A stretch of 8,715 bases of DNA, from the NCBI GenBank assembly GCA_002439665.1, contig DJPC01000126.1:1-8715 (forward strand), given 5' to 3'. Position 1 is the stretch's first letter, and each line of letters opens with the position of its first letter. This document shows, piece by piece, positions 1-5,175 of the stretch. The position numbers were made by a program, and so were the translations under genes. The stretch is from Dialister sp. UBA6422 (GTDB taxonomy: Bacteria > Bacillota > Negativicutes > Veillonellales > Dialisteraceae). Below the pieces are notes generated by a model. It searched no databases and was not told the DNA's origin. It saw only the letters and a list, made by a program, of their open reading frames with translations.

Positions 1-612
1 ACTGTATCTTTTTTGTATCGCATGCATCCCATGGAAATATTAATTGATGAGACGGCTTCCCAGGATGGTTCTTCCTTAGGAGAACTCATGATGGATGGTT
101 ATATTTCTGGGAAGTTCCATATGATGAATCCACCAGAATCCATCATCATGCAATCTAAGGGATTTCAGGCATTGATTTATGCTTTGCTGGAAAGAAATCC
201 AGAATTCTTTACTACTGCTGAAAGGGAAACTATCCGTACGTATCTTCCGGAAAGTTATTTTGAGCGAGATTTCAAGCTTGGCGATATGCCAGAAGATTCA
301 GAATGGATACGAAAACCCATCTGGGGACGAGAGGGGCGTGGCATAGAAATCATCAATGGCCGGGGTGAACGGATTTATACAAAGAAACTGGCTGAAGATG
401 AAGATATCGTGTATAGGGATAGTGATTCCAATCTGGTGCAGCGCTGTGTTCCGCAGCAGAAAATCATTACCAAAACCGATGTGGGCATCATGGAGGGCTA
501 TGTTACTTTAAGCTGTTTCATGTTAGGCGATACGCCGTCAGCACTATATGCTAGATTTAGTGATGAGCGAATCGCAGGTAATGAAGCGTACTGGATACCG
601 GTGCTGTATTGA
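1..612 (+). CDS. glutathionylspermidine synthase-family ATP-grasp ligase, C-terminal part (5' end outside window)
   Basis: The reading frame is open from the first base of the window to a TGA at 610-612, giving 203 residues of a protein that must start further left. Seen: a segment F-L-Y-R-M-H-P-M-E near residues 4-12, then NPPESIIMQSKGFQALI (about residues 43-59), then the hallmark KPIWGREGRGIEI (about residues 105-117) and a short C-terminus ending WIPVLY. This order matches the stand-alone glutathionylspermidine synthase (GSP_synth, YgiC/YjfC-like) family, whose members are usually near 380-400 residues; about half is visible. The family has an ATP-grasp fold and ligates a carboxylate to an amine; E. 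coli Gss joins glutathione to spermidine. Stand-alone members lack the amidase domain and their true substrates are mostly unknown. The family call is firm; the reaction is inferred. No good terminator follows the stop codon. Confidence 0.88.
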   Translation, partial: TVSFLYRMHPMEILIDETASQDGSSLGELMMDGYISGKFHMMNPPESIIMQSKGFQALIYALLERNPEFFTTAERETIRTYLPESYFERDFKLGDMPEDSEWIRKPIWGREGRGIEIINGRGERIYTKKLAEDEDIVYRDSDSNLVQRCVPQQKIITKTDVGIMEGYVTLSCFMLGDTPSALYARFSDERIAGNEAYWIPVLY

Positions 613-716
613 TGGTATACATATAAACCAAGTGGTTATTGTAGCATAGGGAAGATAAACCCAACCATAAAATCGCTATGTTATAATAAGCATATAAGAC
701 AAAGGAGGTAATCACT
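613..716 (+). promoter_or_regulatory. intergenic region with weak promoter candidate and strong Shine-Dalgarno for the flavin reductase-like gene
   Basis: A perfect -10 hexamer TATAAT lies at 682-687, but the -35 position 16-18 bp upstream (around 658-665) has no good match, so any promoter here is weak or activator-dependent. A near-ideal Shine-Dalgarno, AAAGGAGGT at 701-709, sits 7 bp before the ATG at 717 and fixes that start. A small GGG/CCC hairpin at 649-662 lacks a T-run and does not look like a terminator for the upstream ligase gene. Confidence 0.4.
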
Positions 717-1229
717 ATGTTCAAAGAAATTAAACCGGAAGAACTTAAGTGGAATCCATTTAGTGAGATTAGCAAAGGCTGGTTTCTAGTCACAGCGGGA
801 GATGAAAAGAAATCCAATGCTATGACTGTCAGCTGGGGCGGTCTAGGTGTCTGGTGGGGCAAGGATGCAGTAACTGTTTATATCCGTCAGAATCGATATA
901 CTAAGGAATTCATCGATAGCCACGATACATTCACTGTGTCTGCGCTTCCAGAATCTTTTAGAAAAGAAATGAGTTACATGGGGTCTCATTCTGGTCACGA
1001 TGGCGATAAGTGGGAAGCCACTGGTCTACATCCCTACGCTGTAGATGGTACTACTGGCGTAGCAGAAGCAGATGTGATCCTGGTGTGCAAGAAAATGCTG
1101 GAAACTAAATTGGATGCACCGACCTTCCTTGAAAAAGATATGGAAAAACGGTGGTACGATGGTAAAGAAGCAGGGAATTTCCATACCATGTATATTGCGT
1201 CTATTGAAAAAGTGCTTGTTAAGGAATAA
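717..1229 (+). CDS. flavin reductase-like FMN-binding split-barrel protein
   Basis: A complete 170-residue protein, the normal size for the flavin_reductase-like domain (flavoredoxin/FlaRed family). Seen: the FMN-binding-type segment SNAMTVSWGG at residues 33-42, the following strand AVTVYIRQNRYT (51-62), FTVSALPE (72-79), and a GSHSGHDGDK turn at 89-98, all in the order usual for these split-barrel flavoproteins. Family members bind FMN non-covalently and either reduce free flavin with NAD(P)H or act as small electron-transfer/oxidoreductase proteins in the cytoplasm; no signal peptide or membrane segment is present. The gene appears monocistronic, with its own strong ribosome site and a large hairpin beyond its stop. 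It converges on a MarR regulator gene, so co-regulation is possible but not shown. The family is confident; the physiological partner is unknown. Confidence 0.9.
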   Translation: MFKEIKPEELKWNPFSEISKGWFLVTAGDEKKSNAMTVSWGGLGVWWGKDAVTVYIRQNRYTKEFIDSHDTFTVSALPESFRKEMSYMGSHSGHDGDKWEATGLHPYAVDGTTGVAEADVILVCKKMLETKLDAPTFLEKDMEKRWYDGKEAGNFHTMYIASIEKVLVKE

Positions 1230-1259
1230 ATCCATAAGGATAAAATTTTCTATAGATAT

Positions 1260-1330
1260 CATCATACATAAAAAACAGGGCATAAACACTGGATATATTC
1301 AGTGTTTATGCCCTGCTTTTATGTATGATG
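1260..1330. terminator. large inverted repeat, bidirectional terminator between convergent genes
   Basis: The arms at 1260-1291 and 1300-1330 are complementary over about 30 bp, with only a single bulge/mismatch near the A-tract (AAAAAAC against GCTTTT), around an 8-nt loop GATATATT at 1292-1299. The GC-rich core is CAGGGC...GCCCTG, and CTTTTATG follows on the plus strand. On the minus strand the core is followed by TTTTTTATG, so both directions have a T-run after a strong stem. It lies between the stop codons of the converging flavin reductase-like and MarR genes, and the right arm contains the MarR stop and its last three codons. The stem is far longer than an intrinsic terminator needs. 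Confidence 0.85.
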
Positions 1331-1747
1331 GGTGATCGATTTTTCTATTTTTAAAAGTAGATGATGTAGGGTCTCTTTCTCTTCTTCTGTAAAGGTTTGG
1401 AGGAAATCAAGATTGACTGTTTCATCTAAGAAAGAAAGTTTTTGAATGACCATGTTCCCTTTTGTAGTTAGCTGAAGAATTTTATTTCGCTTATCAGTTG
1501 CATCAGCTTTTCTGGAAATGAGACCTTTTTCTTCTAGGTGAGAGACCAGAGATTTGACGGTATTTTGATTTTTCTCTAGAAGAAGAGATAAATCTTTTTG
1601 TGATAGAGGGGCTTCTTCATCAATGTACTTTAATGACGACCATTGTTCTACGGTAATGCCATAAGGCTTGAATATTTCATCCACTTGGTAATGAATTTTT
1701 CTAGCTATACGGCAAATGGTATATCCTGTAGTTTCACTTAATTTCAT
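1319..1747 (-). CDS. MarR-family winged-helix transcriptional regulator
   Basis: 142 residues from the ATG at 1747-1745, the usual MarR size. Seen: an N-terminal dimerisation helix (GYTICRIARKIHYQVDEIF, about 8-26), the ITVEQWSSL entry (31-39), a helix-turn-helix with recognition helix around NQNTVKSLVSHLEEKGLI (60-77), and the wing with the characteristic D-x-R pattern (ATDKRNK, D85 and R87) ending LTTKG. The frame extends upstream to a TTG at 1810 and an ATG at 1759. I prefer 1747 because GGGG lies a suitable distance upstream and the protein then begins like typical MarR proteins. It lies just downstream of the hydrolase gene on the same strand and is probably co-transcribed with it. MarR proteins commonly bind palindromes and repress their own operon; the twin palindromes upstream of the hydrolase are candidate sites. 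A single Cys at residue 12 is noted separately. Confidence 0.9.
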   Translation of the reverse strand: MKLSETTGYTICRIARKIHYQVDEIFKPYGITVEQWSSLKYIDEEAPLSQKDLSLLLEKNQNTVKSLVSHLEEKGLISRKADATDKRNKILQLTTKGNMVIQKLSFLDETVNLDFLQTFTEEEKETLHHLLLKIEKSITHHT

Positions 1748-1814
1748 AGTAAACCCCATGTATGGATTGCCTGATATTAATGATTTAGATGTTGGCTCAT
1801 CAGATGGCAATCCT

Positions 1815-2825
1815 TTATTTCATGTACTGATCAAAGAAATGGGTGATGATATCCATTACTTCTTCCTGATTCCAGTAAATACCACCATGGGCGGCACCAT
1901 CTACTAGATAACGCTTAGAAGGAATGCCCTTTTGCTGAAGAGCCTGGAAGAGGAGGTCTGTCTGGCTAGGGGATACCAAAGTGTCTTTGGTACCGTGCAT
2001 GAGAAGCATAGGTGCACTTTTCTTGGAAATATAGGAGATCGGATTGGCTGCGTGAGCGGCTTTTTTATCGGCTAAAATACCACCGTCTGTACCTCCAAAT
2101 ACAGGAGAACCATTGACCCAGAGGGCTTCTGTAGAACCAGCAGATGCATGAGCGGCTTTGACTGCATCAGAATAATCATCGCCAATGCGGGTAAGGTCGG
2201 AAAGACCATAGAGATCGACGGCTGCTTTGACAGAACTGGAGACTTGGAGATTGTCTCCTTTATCGAATGTATTGGTGCCACTCGTGGTACCTGCCATAGC
2301 GGTGAGGTAGCCACCTGCACTGCCGCCTACGATGCCTACTCTATCAGCATCGATACCAAATTCATCAGCATGGGCTTTCAAAAAGCGAATGGCAGATTTC
2401 ACATCTTCCAAAGGTTGCGGGAATTTGGCAGTCGGTGCGACACGGTATTGGATGGAAGCTACCACATATCCAGCTTCTGCCAGGTGCATTCTAAGCTGAA
2501 TACCATTGTCCTTATTGGCATTGATAAAACCGCCCCCAGTGACATATACGATAGCTGGCAATTTGTCTTTCACTTTGGGTTGTAGAATATCCATTTTCAT
2601 AGCCACGTTGGGATAGCCGCGCATAGGAACCTGTTCATAAACCACATCAGAAATCTGCTGAATGACAGGGGTCTCTACTTTGACAGAAAGATGCTGGCTT
2701 TCGACCTTATTTATCATACCAGCAGTAGCAGAATCGACATGTACCACTGGTTCAGCGGCCATGGCATGACCAGTAGCCAAAAGAGCAGTGGTTAAGGCAA
2801 GGGAAAACATCCATTTTTTATTCAT
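1815..2825 (-). CDS. exported alpha/beta-hydrolase (esterase/lipase-like, BD-FAE/HSL-type)
   Basis: 336 residues from the ATG at 2825-2823, chosen because AAGGAG (minus strand) lies 8 nt upstream; a GTG and an ATG just before it are too close to that site. Seen: a Sec-type signal peptide (MNKKW, then a hydrophobic stretch, then AMA/AE, cleavage near residues 23-24). The mature alpha/beta-hydrolase domain has an oxyanion-loop segment TGGGF at 96-100, nucleophile elbow G-G-S-A-G with Ser169, acid Asp281 in MHGTKD, and His313 in GAAHGG. The catalytic triad is thus intact. The family hydrolyses carboxyl esters, including acetyl or feruloyl groups on carbohydrates; with a signal peptide it should act in the periplasm or outside. 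The substrate cannot be told. The marR gene follows closely on the same strand. The usual oxyanion His of HGGG is Thr here. Confidence 0.9.
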   Translation of the reverse strand: MNKKWMFSLALTTALLATGHAMAAEPVVHVDSATAGMINKVESQHLSVKVETPVIQQISDVVYEQVPMRGYPNVAMKMDILQPKVKDKLPAIVYVTGGGFINANKDNGIQLRMHLAEAGYVVASIQYRVAPTAKFPQPLEDVKSAIRFLKAHADEFGIDADRVGIVGGSAGGYLTAMAGTTSGTNTFDKGDNLQVSSSVKAAVDLYGLSDLTRIGDDYSDAVKAAHASAGSTEALWVNGSPVFGGTDGGILADKKAAHAANPISYISKKSAPMLLMHGTKDTLVSPSQTDLLFQALQQKGIPSKRYLVDGAAHGGIYWNQEEVMDIITHFFDQYMK

Positions 2826-2833
2826 TATCATCA

Positions 2834-2839
2834 CTCCTT
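2834..2839 (-). promoter_or_regulatory. ribosome binding site of the exported hydrolase
   Basis: The minus strand reads AAGGAG here, 8 nt before the ATG at 2825-2823. It decides the start among three candidates in frame (GTG 2834, ATG 2831, ATG 2825), since the first overlaps the site itself. Confidence 0.7.
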
Positions 2840-2938
2840 ATTACATTTGTGCGATATATATCTAATATACAGGGAAGGACATAGAAATAAATCGAAAGAC
2901 TCTTTTTATATTCATAGGTTTGCTAAAGCCGCCCTTCT

Positions 2939-2967
2939 TTGTATACGATACGATATCGTACTATATA
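2939..2967 (+). promoter_or_regulatory. candidate promoter TTGTAT-17-TATATA with a palindrome in its spacer
   Basis: TTGTAT at 2939-2944 and TATATA at 2962-2967 are separated by 17 bp, and the spacer holds the 12-bp perfect palindrome TACGATATCGTA. A second TTGTAT faces it on the minus strand (2978-2973), with a weaker -10 (TATCGT, 2955-2950) also 17 bp away that could serve the hydrolase. Both assignments rest on hexamer matches in very AT-rich DNA and are tentative. Confidence 0.35.
2942..2967. promoter_or_regulatory. palindromic operator candidate, copy 1
   Basis: The core TACGATATCGTA (2949-2960) is a perfect 12-bp palindrome, and the symmetry continues outward as TATA...TATA at 2942-2945 and 2964-2967 after 3-bp gaps. 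A dimeric winged-helix protein such as the adjacent MarR is the obvious candidate ligand, but this is inference from position and symmetry. Confidence 0.5.
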
Positions 2968-2977
2968 ACTACATACA

Positions 2978-3001
2978 ATATACTACGATATCATATTATA
3001 T
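2978..3001. promoter_or_regulatory. palindromic operator candidate, copy 2
   Basis: TACGATATCATA at 2984-2995 matches copy 1 at 11 of 12 positions. Its imperfect symmetry extends to ATATA...TATAT at 2978-2982 and 2997-3001. The centres of the two copies are 35 bp apart. Confidence 0.5.
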
Positions 3002-3056
3002 GCAAGAGATATGAATACATAGGTATTTACCTTTTGATGAAAAAATAAAATGGCCG

Positions 3057-3088
3057 ATTATATGGGCCACGAGAGTTATTTTTGTCAA
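3057..3088 (-). promoter_or_regulatory. candidate minus-strand promoter TTGACA-20-TATAAT
   Basis: On the minus strand a consensus -35 TTGACA (3088-3083) and a consensus -10 TATAAT (3062-3057) occur, but with a 20-bp spacer, longer than the usual 16-18. The -10 lies inside the inverted repeat TGGCC...GGCCA (3051-3069). It would drive the hydrolase-marR unit with a long leader. The same inverted repeat plus the TTTTATTTTTT that follows on this strand could instead be an intrinsic terminator. Confidence 0.35.
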
Positions 3089-3111
3089 GAAAACAATGAA
3101 TATTTTAAAAT
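3082..3111 (+). promoter_or_regulatory. candidate promoter for the transporter operon, TTGTCA-18-TAAAAT
   Basis: TTGTCA at 3082-3087 and TAAAAT at 3106-3111 are separated by 18 bp and each differs from consensus at one position. The -10 is overlapped by the inverted repeat AATGAAT/ATTCATT (3095-3101 and 3110-3116). The -35 shares bases with the oppositely directed TTGACA, giving a possible back-to-back promoter pair. It would leave a leader of roughly 150 nt before the ATG at 3271. Confidence 0.45.
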
Positions 3112-3260
3112 TCATTACAAAAGGAATCGAAAAAAATACAAAGAATATACAAAATGTTGACGAAAGAGGGATACCATTATTGACAAAGGGGAGGCTGTAG
3201 GAAGCATCACCTTTTTTTGCTATTTTATGTGGTTCCTGTCAATGGGAGAAATGAAATTTT

Positions 3261-3264
3261 AGGA
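3261..3264 (+). promoter_or_regulatory. ribosome binding site deciding the start of the TIM-barrel gene
   Basis: AGGA at 3261-3264, 6 nt before the ATG at 3271, supports that start over the in-frame TTG at 3217. The TTG has no purine-rich site at the right distance and would add 18 residues not typical of the family. Confidence 0.6.
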
Positions 3265-3270
3265 ATATAT

Positions 3271-4065
3271 ATGAAACAATCAATATGGTTTGTATCTTCT
3301 ACTTTGTTTTGGGGGTTGCCACCAGAGAAGTGGTTTACTCTTGCAAAAGAGAATGGGTTACAGGGATTAGAAATATGGACACAGCAGCTGGTTTCTCAAG
3401 GTATTTCTCCAGATCAGATTTATAGGCTGGCAAAAGAAAATGGACTGAAACTGACAGCTCATAGTTATAGTTGGGATATGAATTTGATTTCTTTATCTAA
3501 GCCCATGCAAAGAGCTGCTATGAAATTGACCCGTAGAGGCATCGATATGGCGGCTCGTATGGGAGCTAGTCAGATCACTATTCATCCTGGTAGAGAGGGA
3601 TTGCCTCTGCCGGATGTTAATTTTGATCAAATGCAGGCAGAATCTGCTTTGCTTATTGGCCGATATGGAAAGAAAATGGGAGTACCTGTTTCTTTTGAAG
3701 TGATGGAAAAAATCCCGAAAGAACGGTTTACTTCTGCAGAAGCTATGAAGCGAGTGGAAAAGTATGTGTCAGGTGATGTGTGCTGGGGATATACGGAAGA
3801 TGTAGCTCACTGTGATTCTGAGACAGAAATATTTAGTATGGCGCAAGAATTAAAAGATAGACTTTTAGAATTTCATGTCAGTAATAAAAAAGGCACAGTC
3901 CGCCATGTGGCCGATGTGCGCGGTGGCGATTTTCAGCTGCCTGATGTTACACGCCGCTTGGCGGCCTATGGATTGCCCATGACTTTGGAAGGATATGATC
4001 CTTCAGGGCGTGCTGAACGATTTGAAAACACTTGGAAGTGGCTCATGGAATCTTCTTCTTGCTAG
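3271..4065 (+). CDS. sugar-phosphate isomerase/epimerase-like TIM-barrel protein (AP_endonuc_2 / xylose isomerase-like)
   Basis: 264 residues, normal for this family. The TIM-barrel strands carry acidic and histidine residues at the places where family members bind a divalent metal: GLEIW (E34), TAHSY (H64), TIHPG (H105), SFEVM (E143), EDVAHC (D177, H180), FHVSN (H202) and LEGYD (E240). No signal peptide; cytoplasmic. The superfamily includes sugar isomerases and epimerases, inosose dehydratase, hydroxypyruvate isomerase and endonuclease IV; the sequence does not single out one reaction. It is the first gene of the rightward operon, 88 nt before the solute-binding lipoprotein, which suggests it acts on the imported compound or a product of it. 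The start at 3271 is supported by the AGGA site; an upstream TTG (3217) is less likely. Confidence 0.85.
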   Translation: MKQSIWFVSSTLFWGLPPEKWFTLAKENGLQGLEIWTQQLVSQGISPDQIYRLAKENGLKLTAHSYSWDMNLISLSKPMQRAAMKLTRRGIDMAARMGASQITIHPGREGLPLPDVNFDQMQAESALLIGRYGKKMGVPVSFEVMEKIPKERFTSAEAMKRVEKYVSGDVCWGYTEDVAHCDSETEIFSMAQELKDRLLEFHVSNKKGTVRHVADVRGGDFQLPDVTRRLAAYGLPMTLEGYDPSGRAERFENTWKWLMESSSC

Positions 4066-4153
4066 TGATGATAGGATTTCTGGAGAGAATGTAGATTTCA
4101 TGTAATATAGGAAAAAGTTCATTATTTTTCAAACATCAAGAAGGGAAAACATC

Positions 4154-5173
4154 ATGAAAATGACAAAGAAAGTAGCAATTTTAACAGCTTGCGTAGCTGC
4201 TGTTGTACTTGGTGGTTGCGGAAACCAGGCACCATCTGGGGCTTCTTCTAGTGCTGCTAAGGGAGAATTGAATTTATATACATCCCAGCCGGAAGCAGAT
4301 GCTCAGAAATTGGTAGAAGCTTTTAATAAAAAACATCCAGATGTGAAAGTTAAAATTTTCCGTTCCGGTACAGAAGAAGTCATCAGCAAAGTTATGGCAG
4401 AAAAGAAAATGGGTAAAGTAGAGGCCGATGTACTTCTCGTTGCTGATGCGGCTACGTTTGAACAGTTGAAGAAGCAATCTATTCTGGATAATTATGAATC
4501 TCCAGAAATGAAAGCTATTCCTTCTGAATTGGTAGATAAAGATCATACCTATGCAGGTACCAAAGCTATTGCTACCGGTATCATTTATAATACAAACCTG
4601 GTACAAGAAGCACCAGCTTCTTTTAAAGATTTGACTAAACCGGTGTATAAAGATATGGGTATCATGCCAAGTCCTTTGTACTCTGGTGCAGCTGCTTATA
4701 ACTTGTCTTTAATGACTCGCCAGGATGGTCTGGGATGGGATTACTATAAAGGTCTTAAAGAAAATGGTGTCAAAGTCGATAAAGGCAATGGAGGTATCCT
4801 AAAAGCTGTCAGCGAAGGCCAGAAGGGCATCGGTATTGTGGTAGATTATATGGCCATCAGAGCTGCTCATAAAGGTGCACCTGTCAAGTTTGTTTATCCA
4901 GAAGAAGGGGCTCCTATTGTAACAGAACCTATTGGTGTCGTTAAAGGTTCTAAGAATGAAAAATTAGCGAAACTGTTTGAAGATTTTGTCCTTTCCGAAG
5001 AAGGGCAGAAGTTTACTGCATCCATGGGCTATATTCCTGTTCGTAAGGGAGTCAAAGCACCAGAAGGAATGAAATCCATTGAAGATCTGAAAATTATGAG
5101 TGGCAATTTGGAAGAACTGGTTGCTAATAGAGAAAGCGATAAACAGCAATTTACTGATTTGTTTAATAAATAA
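4154..5173 (+). CDS. ABC transporter solute-binding lipoprotein (Fbp/Afu/PhnS-like, family 1 type)
   Basis: 339 residues with a lipoprotein signal peptide: MKMTKK, a hydrophobic core, then lipobox L-G-G-C with Cys22, followed by a Ser/Ala-rich linker. The mature part starts ELNLYTSQPE (38-47), the first strand typical of the iron(III)/2-aminoethylphosphonate/hexose-phosphate-binding group. It continues with ADVLLVADAATFEQL (91-105), GIIYNTNLV (142-150), SPLYSGAAAYN (173-183), GIGIVVDY (225-232) and a C-terminal LSEEGQKFTASMGYIPVR (280-297). The paired Tyr residues that ligate iron in FbpA (an NYYW-type motif) are not evident at the matching strand, which here reads VVDYMAIRAA. That disfavours iron. 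An AGAAGGGA site precedes the ATG by about 8 nt. It should deliver its ligand to the permease encoded 2 bp downstream. The family is confident; the substrate is open. Confidence 0.88.
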   Translation: MKMTKKVAILTACVAAVVLGGCGNQAPSGASSSAAKGELNLYTSQPEADAQKLVEAFNKKHPDVKVKIFRSGTEEVISKVMAEKKMGKVEADVLLVADAATFEQLKKQSILDNYESPEMKAIPSELVDKDHTYAGTKAIATGIIYNTNLVQEAPASFKDLTKPVYKDMGIMPSPLYSGAAAYNLSLMTRQDGLGWDYYKGLKENGVKVDKGNGGILKAVSEGQKGIGIVVDYMAIRAAHKGAPVKFVYPEEGAPIVTEPIGVVKGSKNEKLAKLFEDFVLSEEGQKFTASMGYIPVRKGVKAPEGMKSIEDLKIMSGNLEELVANRESDKQQFTDLFNK

Positions 5174-5175
5174 AA

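Larger units (their letters stand above)
2826..3270. other. 445-bp AT-rich intergenic control region between divergent transcription units
   Basis: No convincing protein gene is seen on either strand. The region separates the leftward hydrolase-marR unit from the rightward transporter operon. It contains two near-identical palindromes (2949-2960 and 2984-2995), overlapping candidate promoters, a GC-rich inverted repeat (3051-3069), an AT-rich inverted repeat (3095-3116) and a pair of TTGAC-A/G direct repeats (3157-3193). Individual elements are listed separately. No recognisable riboswitch or Fur box was found by eye. Confidence 0.7.

Noticed and set aside
1748..1810. 21-residue N-terminal extension of the MarR protein from a TTG at 1810
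   Set aside because: The AAAGGA before it is only about 1 nt away, and the extension does not resemble MarR N-termini.
2148..2585. 145-codon open frame opposite the hydrolase gene
   Set aside because: Antisense to a gene with an intact catalytic triad; the residues mirror the hydrolase codons and show no domain.
2939..3001. AT-rich repeats as a replication origin or CRISPR leader
   Set aside because: Only two palindrome copies, no DnaA-box cluster, no spaced repeat units and no associated genes.
3095..3116. AATGAAT/ATTCATT inverted repeat as a Fur box
   Set aside because: It does not match the GATAATGATAATCATTATC-type consensus well enough, and the centre is not symmetric; kept only as a generic inverted repeat.
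3217..3270. 18-residue N-terminal extension of the TIM-barrel protein from a TTG start
   Set aside because: No ribosome site at a suitable distance, while AGGA stands 6 nt before the ATG at 3271, where family-like sequence begins.
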